From Rhodothermales bacterium (GTDB lineage Bacteria; Bacteroidota; Rhodothermia; Rhodothermales; UBA10348), in the NCBI GenBank assembly GCA_040221055.1, contig JAVJVN010000014.1, positions 458,500-522,499 on the forward strand: a DNA stretch of 64,000 bases, read 5' to 3'. Position 1 is the first letter of the stretch. Every line of letters begins with the position of its first letter. Of the stretch, positions 1-9,164 are shown one piece after another. Under the pieces are notes generated by a model, which was given only the letters and a program-made list of their open reading frames with translations, searched no databases and had not been told where the DNA came from. The position numbers were made by a program, and so were the translations under genes.

Positions 1-2
1 CG

Positions 3-860
3 AGCAGCAATCACCCGTTCGACCCATTCGATCCGGTCATTCATGAGGGCGCCATCTGGGGGCGTGGCAGTGTGGATGCCAAAGCGTCTGTGGCGGCCAT
101 GGCGCACGCGCTGGTCCTCACCGCGGGGCGGGCAACGGCCGGTCGGGTCATCGGCGCATTCACCGTATGCGAAGAACTCGGCGGCACGGACAATGGCCTG
201 GAAGCCACGCTACCCGAACTCGGCCCCATCCATGCGGCCCTGGTCGGTGAGCCCACCGAAATGCAACCGTGCATTGCCCAGAAGGGCCTGCTCATCCTGC
301 GTCTGACCGCGCGCGGCCGCACCGCGCATGCTGCCCGGGCCGGAGAGGGTGACAACGCCATCGTGCGGGCCGCGCGCGACATAGCCCGCCTGGAGAACCT
401 CGATTTTTCGCCGCCGCATCCCGAACTGGGCCCCGTTACGTGCAACGTGACGATGGTGGAAGGGGGGACCGCCCGGAATGTCATTCCCGACGCCTGCACG
501 TTCTGGCTGGACATCCGATCGACCCCCGATTGGCCGCACGACCGACTTGTCCGGTTCATCGAAGACCAACTCGAAAGCGAGGTCCACGTGCACAGCACGC
601 GGCTGGTCCCCACGGGGACGGACGTGAACGAAGCCATCGTGCGGGCCTGCCTGGCCGCCGACCCTACCCGGGTACCCTTCGGATCGCCCACGCTCTCGGA
701 CTGGATCCATCTGAAAGGCATTCCGACGGTCAAGATCGGTCCCGGAGACAGCCGCCTGTCGCATACACCCCGCGAACATGTGCCCGTGGCCAGTCTTGAG
801 GCCGCCGCCGAGGGCTACGCACGCATCATCCAACAGTATTTTGAGCAGATCCAACCCTGA
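3..860 (+). CDS. argE: M20-family deacetylase (ArgE/DapE-like), 5' end cut by window edge
   Basis: The open frame runs in from the window edge, leaving 285 visible residues with no start codon. The M20 metallopeptidase pattern is clear: GRGSVDAK carries the metal-bridging Asp, TVCEELGG carries the catalytic Glu-Glu pair, and GEPTEMQPCIAQKG follows where the dimerisation (lid) domain begins. Enzymes of this type hydrolyse N-acyl groups from acetylornithine, acetylcitrulline or succinyl-diaminopimelate in the cytoplasm. The gene ends 12 nt before argH, which points to arginine biosynthesis. Many Bacteroidota carbamoylate an acylated ornithine, so the true substrate could be N-acetyl- or N-succinyl-citrulline; the sequence alone does not decide. 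The family call is secure and the substrate is inferred. Confidence 0.82.
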   Translation, partial: SSNHPFDPFDPVIHEGAIWGRGSVDAKASVAAMAHALVLTAGRATAGRVIGAFTVCEELGGTDNGLEATLPELGPIHAALVGEPTEMQPCIAQKGLLILRLTARGRTAHAARAGEGDNAIVRAARDIARLENLDFSPPHPELGPVTCNVTMVEGGTARNVIPDACTFWLDIRSTPDWPHDRLVRFIEDQLESEVHVHSTRLVPTGTDVNEAIVRACLAADPTRVPFGSPTLSDWIHLKGIPTVKIGPGDSRLSHTPREHVPVASLEAAAEGYARIIQQYFEQIQP

Positions 861-872
861 CCGACGCCAACC

Positions 873-2177
873 ATGAAAGACACTCCGAATCGCCCCATCT
901 GGTTCAAGGGTACGGGCGCGACCGACTGGGTGACCCGGTTCACGGTCGGCGACGACCCCTTCTGGGATACGCTCCTCATCCCGTACGACCTGGCGGCCAG
1001 CCGGGCGCACGCCCGCGGGCTGGTGACGGCAGGCGTGTTGACCGAACAGGAATTCTCCGCACTTTCTGCGGAGATTACAGCGCTGGAAAAACGGACAGAC
1101 CTGGTGGTTCAGGTCGAAGACGAAGATTGTCACACCCTCATTGAGCGCCTCTTGATCGAAAAAGTGGGCGACGCCGGTCGCAAGATCCATACCGGCCGGT
1201 CCCGCAACGACCAGGTGGTGGCGGCCCTCCGGCTCTGGCTCATGGATGCGCTCGACGGCACGGCCCGCGCCACCGCGCGCGTGGCGGGCCACCTGTTGGA
1301 CCACGCCGATGCCGGCGCGGACCAGTTCATGCCGGGATATACCCATTTGCAGCGGGCCATGCCGTCGAGCGTGGCCGTCTGGGCCCTCGGATACGCCGAG
1401 AACCTGGTGGACGACGTCCGCGCACTGCGCGAAGCCACGGGCCACGTATCGCAGGGACCGCTCGGCAGCGCCGCCGGATACGGCGTCCCGTTCCTGGATT
1501 TGCCCCGGGAGGCTACGTCGGCGGATCTCGGGTTCGCCCGCCTCCAGGAACAGGTCGCGGCCGTGCAATTGTCCCGCGGAAAGCTGGATCTGCATGCCGT
1601 CCACGCCCTGGTGCAGGCGGCCATGACCATCAACCGGCTGGCCTCGGACCTCGTCCTGTTTGCCACCGCCGAGTTCGGCTTCATCACCCTGCCCGTCGAA
1701 TACACCACCGGCAGCAGCATCATGCCGCAGAAGCGCAACCCAGATGTGCTCGAACTGGCACGGGCCACGCTGCATCGGATTACGGCGGAAATGCAGGTCC
1801 TGATCGGCGTACCCTCCAATCTTCCATCCGGATACCACCGGGACCTGCAGCTCACGAAGGAAGCCGTCATGCGGGCGTTCCTGCGTGGAAAGGACCTTTT
1901 GGACGCCATGGATGCCATGCTCCCGGAAATCGCCTTCAACCCCGACAAGCTGGAGGCGGCGCGCACGCCGGACCTGTATGCCACGGCGAGCGCATTGGAA
2001 CGGGTAAGCAAGGGCGTACCCTTTCGCACCGCCTATGTGGAATCGGCCAGCGACAAGGCCGACTGGGAACGGCAGCGCCAGCAGGCCGCCGCCGAACAGT
2101 ACCGGCACGCAGGGGCGCCGGGACAAACCCGCACAACCGTGCTCCGCGCCGAGCTGAAAGAGCTGACGTCCTTCTAA
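873..2177 (+). CDS. argH: Argininosuccinate lyase
   Basis: This 434-residue cytoplasmic enzyme splits argininosuccinate into arginine and fumarate, the last step of arginine synthesis. It shows the fumarase/aspartase superfamily blocks in order: HTGRSRND at about 106-113, GYTHLQRA with the catalytic His near 158, and the mobile signature loop GSSIMPQKRNP at 280-290 with the catalytic Ser. Length is slightly below the usual 455-470 residues. The gene starts 12 nt after the ArgE-like deacetylase, so the two are probably cotranscribed. Its TAA stop (2175-2177) interlocks with the TAG stop of the convergent DUF5916 gene (2174-2176), leaving no room for a terminator between them. Confidence 0.95.
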   Translation: MKDTPNRPIWFKGTGATDWVTRFTVGDDPFWDTLLIPYDLAASRAHARGLVTAGVLTEQEFSALSAEITALEKRTDLVVQVEDEDCHTLIERLLIEKVGDAGRKIHTGRSRNDQVVAALRLWLMDALDGTARATARVAGHLLDHADAGADQFMPGYTHLQRAMPSSVAVWALGYAENLVDDVRALREATGHVSQGPLGSAAGYGVPFLDLPREATSADLGFARLQEQVAAVQLSRGKLDLHAVHALVQAAMTINRLASDLVLFATAEFGFITLPVEYTTGSSIMPQKRNPDVLELARATLHRITAEMQVLIGVPSNLPSGYHRDLQLTKEAVMRAFLRGKDLLDAMDAMLPEIAFNPDKLEAARTPDLYATASALERVSKGVPFRTAYVESASDKADWERQRQQAAAEQYRHAGAPGQTRTTVLRAELKELTSF

Positions 2178-4528
2178 CCCACCCGGAACACGTAACTCAG
2201 CTTCATGAACAGGCCGTCATTCAGGCGGCGCGTATTCCGCAGCTGGAACGCCTCGGGCTCGCTCATGGTGTTGCCGTATCCCAGGAAGAACACCGTCCCG
2301 GGCGACGGGCGGTAGGACAGGAGCCAGTCCACATGGATGACGTTCCGTTCGCGTTCCTGCGTCCGGTGGTAGGTGCCGGTTTCGCGGTCCAGAATGAGGA
2401 TGGGGTCGTCCGTCCGGGAATTGTCACGGAGCTCATCCCGGAAGTTGGAATCGTACTCGCCCACCAGGCGCACGAAGAAGGAGGGGGTGATCTGGTATTC
2501 CACGCGCAGCCGCGGCACCCGTCGCAAGCCGACCGTGCTCTTGTCATCCGCCCGAACGTAGTGCTGGTGGTTGTACAGGAGCTGGGCGCGGAGCTGGTCG
2601 GTCGGGTTGTAGTTGAGCGTGATGGTGGCGAAGTAAATATCGGCCGGTGCCCACTCGAAGAAGTTGTCGTCGCGACCGCCGACCAGGAAAAGGTTGGCGG
2701 AAAAAGCGTTCAGACGCGGGGTATTCAAGGTGGTCCAGAACCCCAGATTCTGCAAGCGGTCCGTGCCCGAGTAGGCAACGGTATCGACCGGGACGCCGTT
2801 TTCGTGCCGCTCCACGAAATAATCGGTGTACAGCTGGTACGGATACTTGAAGGACTCGTAGAAGATGGACGTGCCGCCCGACCAGCCGCCCTTGAGCGAA
2901 TAGCCGGTGTTGAAATGCAGTTTCCGGTCGTTGGGGCCCGTTCCAGCCGTGAACCGGTCGTAGTCCCAACGTCCATCGAACGTGAGGCCGAAGGTGAAGC
3001 TCTCCAGCATGTCGCCCTCGTCGCCGAACCACGTGCGCCGCGGCACGAAGGTGGCCTGGGCCACGTCCACGCGCTGGATGAAGCCCGATTCCGCGTTGAA
3101 CTCCCCGTGGTAGCCGGTCGTCGTGAACGTCGCGCCGTACGTGCGCCCATTGGCCCCCATCGCCATTCGCCACATGGGCGCCGACACGGTCTCGCCCACA
3201 CCGCCCGTGAAGCTCATGGCACCTTGCCAGGTCATGGACCAGATCTTGCTCCAGACCAGGCGTCCGTCCAGGGCCGCCACGCGGTTCCAGTGGTCGCCGT
3301 CAATCTTGTCGGTATAGACCATTCCGACGGAATTCTGTCCCGACAGGTCCCGTTTCAGGCGGACGGCATTGAAATAGCGGGCATCCAGGTCCGACAGGTA
3401 CCGGGCCGAATTGTCGACCGCGCTCAGCAATGCGACATTCAGGTTGCCCTGCTTGCCCGTCAGCTTCACGGCGCTGACGGGGTTCGCAATCCGACGGGTA
3501 TAGATGAGGTTCGTGGGCGACTGGAATTGTTCAATGCCGTCCAGGAAGAAGGGCCGGCGTTCGGATATGAAGACCGCCTCCCGGGGGTCGAACTGGATCT
3601 GGGCCGCATCGGCCTCCACCTGGGAGAAGTCCGGGTTCACGGTTCCGTTCAGCGTCAGGTTGTTCGTGACGCCCCAGCGTACGTTCACGCCCAGCGGATC
3701 CCGGGCGTTCGCATCGAATTTCGTTCCTGCACCCGGCCCGCGGTCGGCACCGCCCGTCAGTTCGGGATTGACGTCCAACACCAGGCCCCGACGGAGGTCG
3801 GTGAGTCCGACCAGGACGCCGTTCTGCGCCATGAAACTGGCATTCCCCTGCCGCACGGCCGTCCACGTCGACGTGTAGCCGGAGTGTTGGATGCGCCGGA
3901 TGACATTGAATCCCCAGTCCTGCTCAAACCCCGGCTGGTACCGGAGGCTCTTGAACGGAACGGAAATCTCCACGACGTATCCCTCGGGCGTCAAGCGGCC
4001 CTTGCTCTCGAAGCGGAAGTCCGGGCTCGTGTCCGTCGTGAATCCCGTGGAAGACTGACTGCGAAACGAGCCTGAATTTTCCGAATCCCGGAGGATGCCA
4101 TCGGCCTGCTGCCCCAGCGGGTTGACGCCGATGGAAATGGCCTGCCGCCGGTCGTTGTACGTATCCAGTACAATCTGGATGAAGTCGTCTCCAGAAATCT
4201 TGTCCCGGTCGGCAAGGGTGGCCCGCACCTGCCCATGGGGCTCGAACGCACGGATCCCGAAATGGATGGCGGTCGGAGAATACCAGACCAGCACGTGGGT
4301 GGAATCTTCGGCAGGCCGGTTGTCAATCGGGACGTAATCCTGGAAACCGCTCAGCACGGCGGCCTGCGACCAGACCGGCTCGTCCAGCACGCCGTCGACG
4401 GTAATGCTCCCCGTCTCCACCCGCGGGATGCGGACGTCCTGGGACCACGCGGTGAGCGGGTCGAGCAGACCGGCCGAGAAAAAGATCAGTGCGAACGCCG
4501 TCTCGGCGGTCGGTCGGAATCGTGACAT
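2174..4528 (-). CDS. DUF5916 / CBM9-like outer-membrane protein
   Basis: The 784-residue product has a signal peptide at about 1-30 ending near AWSQ, so ATG 4528 was chosen; the frame stays open to 4858 but that extension has no secretion signal. Residues about 45-210 resemble a family 9 carbohydrate-binding fold, with the opening VDGVLDEPVW and the core segment GDDFIQIVLDTYNDRRQA. The remainder is rich in alternating aromatic beta strands ending LFMKLSYVFRVG, as in DUF5916 outer-membrane barrels common in Bacteroidota. The ligand is unknown; such proteins often sit beside peptidases or carbohydrate-use genes but are not biochemically defined. Monocistronic and convergent with argH. Confidence 0.8.
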   Translation of the reverse strand: MSRFRPTAETAFALIFFSAGLLDPLTAWSQDVRIPRVETGSITVDGVLDEPVWSQAAVLSGFQDYVPIDNRPAEDSTHVLVWYSPTAIHFGIRAFEPHGQVRATLADRDKISGDDFIQIVLDTYNDRRQAISIGVNPLGQQADGILRDSENSGSFRSQSSTGFTTDTSPDFRFESKGRLTPEGYVVEISVPFKSLRYQPGFEQDWGFNVIRRIQHSGYTSTWTAVRQGNASFMAQNGVLVGLTDLRRGLVLDVNPELTGGADRGPGAGTKFDANARDPLGVNVRWGVTNNLTLNGTVNPDFSQVEADAAQIQFDPREAVFISERRPFFLDGIEQFQSPTNLIYTRRIANPVSAVKLTGKQGNLNVALLSAVDNSARYLSDLDARYFNAVRLKRDLSGQNSVGMVYTDKIDGDHWNRVAALDGRLVWSKIWSMTWQGAMSFTGGVGETVSAPMWRMAMGANGRTYGATFTTTGYHGEFNAESGFIQRVDVAQATFVPRRTWFGDEGDMLESFTFGLTFDGRWDYDRFTAGTGPNDRKLHFNTGYSLKGGWSGGTSIFYESFKYPYQLYTDYFVERHENGVPVDTVAYSGTDRLQNLGFWTTLNTPRLNAFSANLFLVGGRDDNFFEWAPADIYFATITLNYNPTDQLRAQLLYNHQHYVRADDKSTVGLRRVPRLRVEYQITPSFFVRLVGEYDSNFRDELRDNSRTDDPILILDRETGTYHRTQERERNVIHVDWLLSYRPSPGTVFFLGYGNTMSEPEAFQLRNTRRLNDGLFMKLSYVFRVG

Positions 4529-4699
4529 GATTTTGGTCTGGGTGCGGCTTTTGAGGACAGCGGGAAAACAGGAAATCAACGGCAAACTCCGGAACTTACG
4601 TCCGAAGCAGGTACTGGAGCTTGAAGAAAATCTGACGACTGGTCTGTCCGAACTCGAATCCGGGGTACGTAGAAATACCCGATTGGTGACGCTTCCGAC

Positions 4700-4729
4700 T
4701 TGCACATCTCCCGGTTGTGTGTATTCTTG
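4700..4729 (+). promoter_or_regulatory. Possible Bacteroidetes-type promoter for the small membrane ORF
   Basis: TTG at 4700-4702 is followed after 19 nt by TATTCTTG at 4722-4729, one mismatch from the Bacteroidota -7 consensus TAnnTTTG. The spacing fits the known 17-23 nt range. The predicted start site near 4736 leaves a leader of about 24 nt before ATG 4760. Confidence 0.35.
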
Positions 4730-4759
4730 GGGGGAATCCACTCCATCGGACACGCATCC

Positions 4760-4852
4760 ATGAACAAGAAACTCAAGCGTCAACTGCTGACGGCGACCCT
4801 CATCCTGGTCGGTCTCTTCGTCGTCTTCGCGATTGTCAGTCGGATAGCATAG
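4760..4852 (+). CDS. Predicted 30-residue single-pass membrane protein
   Basis: This frame encodes 30 residues: a basic start (MNKKLKRQ), one hydrophobic segment of about 19 residues (LLTATLILVGLFVVFAIV), then SRIA and TAG. The charge pattern predicts a single membrane span with the N-terminus inside. It sits alone in the 422-bp gap between the divergent DUF5916 gene and the transaldolase gene, behind a promoter-like TTG-19-TATTCTTG. No family is recognised. The argument for it being real is the clean membrane topology and placement rather than homology, so it remains a candidate. Confidence 0.4.
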   Translation: MNKKLKRQLLTATLILVGLFVVFAIVSRIA

Positions 4853-4884
4853 CCCCAATTCGCGGGATTTTGCCGGGGCTGCTA

Positions 4885-4915
4885 TTGGGTCACGCCGGCA
4901 CGTCCGTTACCTTTG
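4885..4915 (+). promoter_or_regulatory. Bacteroidetes-type promoter for the transaldolase operon
   Basis: TTG at 4885-4887, a 20-nt spacer and a perfect TACCTTTG at 4908-4915 match the Bacteroidota housekeeping sigma consensus (-33 TTG, -7 TAnnTTTG). The start site would be near 4922, giving a leader of about 29 nt to ATG 4951. This is one of the better sequence arguments for the phylum. Confidence 0.6.
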
Positions 4916-4950
4916 GGGCTGTACCCGTCTGAAAACCGCACCAACGCAGT

Positions 4951-5616
4951 ATGAAGTTCTTTATCGATACGGCTGACCTGGACGAAATCCGTGAAGCCAA
5001 TGACATGGGCGTCCTCGATGGCGTGACCACGAACCCGTCCCTCATGCGGAAGGTCGGGGGTTCCGACTTCCACGCACACATCCGCAAGATCTGTGAAATC
5101 GTGGACGGCGATGTATCCGCCGAAGTCGTATCGACCGATTACGCGGGCATGATGCAGGAGGCCCACGAGCTGGCCAAGATCCACGACAACGTCGTCGTCA
5201 AGATTCCGCTTATCCTGGACGGCATCAAGGCCATCAAGACCCTGACCGACGAGGGCATCAAAACCAATTGCACGCTCTGCTTTTCGCCCACGCAGGCGCT
5301 GGTTGCCGCGAAGGCGGGTGCCACGTACATCTCGCCGTTCATCGGGCGCCTGGATGACATCTCCACGTCCGGAATGGAGTTGGTGGGTCAGATCGTTCAG
5401 ATCTATGCCAATTACGGCCTTGAGACCGAGGTCCTTGCGGCGTCCATCCGCCACCCCATGCACGTAGTCGAGTCTGCCATGGCCGGCGCCGACGTGGCCA
5501 CCATGCCGCTCAGTGTCATCAAGCAGCTCATCAAACACCCGCTCACCGACAGTGGCCTCGAAAAATTCCTTGCTGACTGGCAGGCGTACCAGAAGGCGGC
5601 CGGGGACCCGAGCTGA
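4951..5616 (+). CDS. tal: Transaldolase, small TalC/FSA-type
   Basis: The 221-residue protein matches the short transaldolase/fructose-6-phosphate aldolase family in length and sequence from its first residues ([16 protein letters not shown], then GVTTNPSL). The Schiff-base lysine is K84 in VVVKIPLI. It moves three-carbon units between sugar phosphates in the non-oxidative pentose phosphate pathway in the cytoplasm. Members of this family work either as transaldolase or as fructose-6-phosphate aldolase and the sequence as read does not settle which. A strong Bacteroidota-type promoter lies upstream. The stop is only 2 nt from the next start, so it is very likely cotranscribed with the beta-CASP hydrolase. 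Confidence 0.92.
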   Translation: MKFFIDTADLDEIREANDMGVLDGVTTNPSLMRKVGGSDFHAHIRKICEIVDGDVSAEVVSTDYAGMMQEAHELAKIHDNVVVKIPLILDGIKAIKTLTDEGIKTNCTLCFSPTQALVAAKAGATYISPFIGRLDDISTSGMELVGQIVQIYANYGLETEVLAASIRHPMHVVESAMAGADVATMPLSVIKQLIKHPLTDSGLEKFLADWQAYQKAAGDPS

Positions 5617-5618
5617 GC

Positions 5619-7019
5619 ATGATTTATGTGCCACTGGGCGGCGCCATCGATGAAATCGGGGCGAGTTGCCACTATGTGAAGGTTGACGGAACCGGTTTGC
5701 TGCTGGATGCCGGTGCGGATCCGGAGAAGGAGGGACGCGACAGTTTGCCCGACTTCGGACGCATCCATGCCCGCAGCGACTGGCACGTGGATCACATTGT
5801 GCTCTCGCATGCGCATCACGACCACATCGGATCGCTGCCGATTGCCATCAAGGAATTTCCGCACGCCCATGTGCACATGACGCAGCCCACGCGATCGCTG
5901 CTGGATGTATTGCTGCCTGCCAGCGCGCGATTGCAGCGCCGCCGGGTGCAGGAAGGGACCATGACGGAGGACCCCCTGTTCTCGGAAGAAGACATCGAGG
6001 TTTCGAGTTACCTGTACCTGACCCATCCCTACGAAACCGACTTCGATTTGACCGGAATGAACGGTGCGAGTCCGGTTACGGGTCGGTTGATCGATGCAGG
6101 GCACGTGCTGGGTTCAGCCGGGGTGCTCATTACGGCCGAAGACAACGGGGAGACCCGCCGCATCTTCTACACGGGCGATACGGGCGCATCGTCCCAGACC
6201 ATTATTCCGGGTGCGGAATATCCGGACGGTCCGGTAGACGTGTTGCTCCTGGAGGCCACCCTGGGGATGGATGCCGAAGCCGAGAACTTCCCGCGTCGCG
6301 GAGAAGAAAAACGGCTGGGTGAGGCACTGAGAACGGTGTTGTCCCGCGGTGGATGCGTACTCATCCCTGCATTCTCGCTCGGTCGCAGCCAGGAAATGCT
6401 GGCGCTCATTGACCGGTACAAGAAGCGGAAGCTGATTCCGTCCGATACGCCCGTGTACACGGCCGGCATGATGCGGGCCATTTCGGACGTCTACGACAAG
6501 ACCCGCTTCGTTTCGCCGCGTCTGGACGAGGAGTTCATGGTCTTCGGCGTGGAGCAGAAACGACTGCCGCGCGGCAACAACGAACTCAACAAGCTGCTGT
6601 CCGAACCCGGGATTTTCGTGGTGGGCAGCGGGATGATGTTCGAGCGCACCATCTCGAACAAGATTGCCCAACAGCTGGTGTCCCACGAGAAGAATGGCAT
6701 CTTCATGGTCGGATTCGCCCGGGTAGACTCACCGGCAGAACGACTGCTCGACGCCGCCGCCGCCGGCCCCGGTACGGAAGTCATCCTGGACCGGCTCAAG
6801 GGTCCGCAGGAGCTCAAGTGCATGGTCGACAAATTCCGGTTCAGCGGTCACAGCAACCGCCGGGACCTGCTCGACCTGGTTGAGCACCTGGAGCCCGAGC
6901 ACATCATCCTGCTGCACGGGGAGCAACCGGCGCGCCAGTGGATGGCGAACAATATTGCCTACTTCCATCCCGACATCCAGGTCCACATGCCCGAGCGCGG
7001 CGAGACCGTGGAAGTCTAG
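5619..7019 (+). CDS. MBL-fold hydrolase with beta-CASP domain
   Basis: The 466-residue protein has the metallo-beta-lactamase metal motif HAHHDH (H64, H66, D68, H69), a second metal region at RRIFYTGDTG, a beta-CASP insert beginning near VLIPAFSLGRSQEM, and the closing motifs FRFSGHSNR and IILLHGEQP. This architecture is that of CPSF73-like RNA nucleases, known in bacteria as exonucleases of the beta-lactamase fold involved in RNA processing. Zinc-dependent cleavage or trimming of RNA is the likely role, with the substrate unknown. It starts 2 nt after the transaldolase stop. Its TAG (7017-7019) interlocks with the TAG of the convergent repeat-protein gene. Confidence 0.85.
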   Translation: MIYVPLGGAIDEIGASCHYVKVDGTGLLLDAGADPEKEGRDSLPDFGRIHARSDWHVDHIVLSHAHHDHIGSLPIAIKEFPHAHVHMTQPTRSLLDVLLPASARLQRRRVQEGTMTEDPLFSEEDIEVSSYLYLTHPYETDFDLTGMNGASPVTGRLIDAGHVLGSAGVLITAEDNGETRRIFYTGDTGASSQTIIPGAEYPDGPVDVLLLEATLGMDAEAENFPRRGEEKRLGEALRTVLSRGGCVLIPAFSLGRSQEMLALIDRYKKRKLIPSDTPVYTAGMMRAISDVYDKTRFVSPRLDEEFMVFGVEQKRLPRGNNELNKLLSEPGIFVVGSGMMFERTISNKIAQQLVSHEKNGIFMVGFARVDSPAERLLDAAAAGPGTEVILDRLKGPQELKCMVDKFRFSGHSNRRDLLDLVEHLEPEHIILLHGEQPARQWMANNIAYFHPDIQVHMPERGETVEV

Positions 7020-7936
7020 AAGTTGATCAGCGGCATGACCTTGAAGCGGTTCTTGTTGCGGGCGTAATTCAGGATGCCGATCTGTACGCCGCTCAGGTTG
7101 CGGGCGTAGTTGAACAGTCCGATGGTCACGCCCTGTTGCGTGCCGCGGATGTCTGATACGGCCGATACGGACAGTCCGTGATGCGTGCCGTCGTCAATCC
7201 GGAAATAGCCCGGGGCGACTGCCAACCCCGTGAAGTCCGATGCCCCGGCAGCAAACCCGGTGACGAAAAGACCCTCAAGGGCCGTTGCACCCAGCGCAAA
7301 GGATGCCATGTGGATGCCTTTCATGGTGCCGCCCGCGCCGGACGCGAATCCGCTCAGGGAAATGCCCGTCATGTCGCCGCCCGCCCCAAGTCCGATGCCT
7401 GCCATCATGATGCCGAACATGTCGCCGCCCACTCCGGCACCGATGCCGGCGAGCGCAATGCCGGTCATGTCCTCACCGGCACCGACCCCCAGGCCGCCCA
7501 TGGCGATTCCGGCAATGTCCCGGCCCGTTCCGACGCCCAGGCCGCCCAACATGACGCCGGAGAGGTCACGGCCGGCGCCTATGCCCAGTCCTCCCCAGGC
7601 AATGCCTTCCATGTCCTGCTCGGCACCCACGCCGAACAGGCCCCAGCCGATACCCGTGATGTTCCGGGCTCCAGTGAGCGGAAGGCCCACCGCAATGCCC
7701 GACACGTCACCCGTCCACGGTTCGTAGGGCGACCAGATGGTCACGTTCATCCCGTTGACCCGGCGCAGGTTGCGGTCGCGGTAGTTCAGGCGGAGCCCCG
7801 TGAGTTCCTCGCTGTCCCCGATCGAGACGCCAACGTCATTGACCGTGATTCCGACGCTCTGCGCGCGGGTTGTACCCGGCAGGGCAAGGAGGAGCATCAG
7901 GAGGGCGAAACACAACGCGGAGAAGTACGAACGCAT
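7016..7936 (-). CDS. LA_2272-type surface repeat protein with 16-residue repeats
   Basis: The 306-residue secreted protein has a signal peptide ending near TTRAQS at about 26. Residues about 75-225 are a run of roughly nine 16-residue units with the pattern [DN]-[MIL]-x-G-[IV]-x-x-G-[GI]-[LI]-G-x-G-x-G-x, for example DMTGIALAGIGAGVGG. The C-terminal part (GVTIGLFNYARN, GVQIGILNYARN) matches the LA_2272 surface repeat family found in Bacteroidota and Leptospira. A regular glycine-rich beta solenoid or barrel at the cell surface is plausible; no function is known. Stop codons interlock with the upstream convergent hydrolase gene. Confidence 0.75.
   Translation of the reverse strand: MRSYFSALCFALLMLLLALPGTTRAQSVGITVNDVGVSIGDSEELTGLRLNYRDRNLRRVNGMNVTIWSPYEPWTGDVSGIAVGLPLTGARNITGIGWGLFGVGAEQDMEGIAWGGLGIGAGRDLSGVMLGGLGVGTGRDIAGIAMGGLGVGAGEDMTGIALAGIGAGVGGDMFGIMMAGIGLGAGGDMTGISLSGFASGAGGTMKGIHMASFALGATALEGLFVTGFAAGASDFTGLAVAPGYFRIDDGTHHGLSVSAVSDIRGTQQGVTIGLFNYARNLSGVQIGILNYARNKNRFKVMPLINF
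7290..7720 (-). repeat. Tandem 48-nt coding repeats in the surface repeat gene
   Basis: Within the preceding gene, consecutive 48-nt (16-codon) units encode the DMxGIxxGGLGxGxG pattern about nine times. The units are similar but not identical at DNA level, which indicates old duplication under protein-level constraint. Boundaries are approximate. Confidence 0.75.
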
Positions 7937-7997
7937 GGCTTTTCGGGAGAGCTATGATTGGGGATCATGATCGCATGCAAGACGCGTCCGCCGGTCA

Positions 7998-9164
7998 TCA
8001 GGTTACAGCCGGGTGCCGACCTGGAGTGGTCTGCAAGATTTCTTGATAATCGGCTGCCGTCATGTTTCGACGGTTGGAGGCATTGGATCCGTTGCCCTCG
8101 GCGAGGCGGGCGATTTCGGCGTGGTGGCCGGGATCAATACCGAGTCCCGGGATATCAGGAATGCCAAGTCGTACGCGCAGGGCGTCGATCTCGTCCTGCA
8201 GAGGCCGTGAGAGCCCGAGATGCGTCTCGACGGGGAGCAGGTACGGGTTGATTTCAGCGGCCGTGTAGCGGAGTACAGGGGCCAACAGCACGGCATTCAA
8301 CAGTCCGTGCGGCAGGTCCAGCAATCCGCCGATGGCCTCCGACAGGCAATGGACGGCGCCCACGTCGGCATTTCCGAACGCCATGCCGGCAATGGTTGAG
8401 CCCTCCATGAGCCGGGTTCGCGTGGCCGGGTCGTCCAGGTCGGTGCCGAGGGCGGGGACCAGACGGGAGAGGGCGGCCAGGGCCAGGGTGTCGGACGTAA
8501 TGTTGGCCGGGAGGCCGATCATGGCCTCGATGGCATGGGTGACGGCATCCATGCCCGTGGTCGCCACCAGCGGTGTCGGGAGCGAATCCAGGAGGTCCGT
8601 ATCCACGATGGCCGCCGTCGGAAACATGCCATCGCCCTTGACGCTGATCTTGACGTGCCGTTCGGGATCGGAGATGACCGACACCCAGGTGACTTCGCTG
8701 CCCGTGCCGCAGGTGGTGGGCACAGCAATGAAGGGGGCGGAAGCGTGCGTGAACCGGTTCTTGCCCTCGTAGTCGGTGATGACACCGGGATTGCGGAGCA
8801 GCATGGCGACGGCCTTGGCGGCATCGAGCACGCTGCCGCCCCCCAATCCGACAACGGCAGCACATCCTGCCGCCCGGGCGGTGTCCGCCAGGGCATTGAT
8901 GTCGTTGGCCCGGGGGTTGGGTTTCGTACCGGCGTCAACGATCACGCGCAGTCCGGCTGCTTCCAGGTCCTTCCGGATGGCATCGGGCCAGGGTGTATTC
9001 AGCAAACCCGCGTCCGTGACCAACAGGACCGATGGCGGTGATGGGGCATTGGCTGTGGGGGCGCCGGGCAGCACCCGTGCCAATTCAGGGACGATCGCCC
9101 GGCGCCCCCCACGCGCGATGAACACGCGCACAGGCAGGCGGAAGGGGGAAAAAGAATGGTTCAT
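7998..9164 (-). CDS. Iron-containing alcohol dehydrogenase
   Basis: The 388-residue protein belongs to the group III Fe-dependent dehydrogenases. GLGGGSVLDAAKAVA binds the nicotinamide cofactor, VPTTCGTGSEVT is the family block, and GMDAVTHAIEA, VGAVHCLSEAIGG and LPHGLLNAVLL supply the metal-binding Asp and His residues. It interconverts an alcohol and an aldehyde or ketone with NAD(P)H; the substrate cannot be read from sequence. ATG 9164 overlaps the stop of the upstream protease gene as ATGA, implying translational coupling. An upstream in-frame extension to 9257 would lie inside that gene and was rejected. Confidence 0.88.
   Translation of the reverse strand: MNHSFSPFRLPVRVFIARGGRRAIVPELARVLPGAPTANAPSPPSVLLVTDAGLLNTPWPDAIRKDLEAAGLRVIVDAGTKPNPRANDINALADTARAAGCAAVVGLGGGSVLDAAKAVAMLLRNPGVITDYEGKNRFTHASAPFIAVPTTCGTGSEVTWVSVISDPERHVKISVKGDGMFPTAAIVDTDLLDSLPTPLVATTGMDAVTHAIEAMIGLPANITSDTLALAALSRLVPALGTDLDDPATRTRLMEGSTIAGMAFGNADVGAVHCLSEAIGGLLDLPHGLLNAVLLAPVLRYTAAEINPYLLPVETHLGLSRPLQDEIDALRVRLGIPDIPGLGIDPGHHAEIARLAEGNGSNASNRRNMTAADYQEILQTTPGRHPAVT

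Noticed and set aside
210..2126. A 638-codon open frame on the minus strand
   Set aside because: It lies antisense to two genes with clear catalytic motifs; its composition is that of a shadow in GC-rich DNA.
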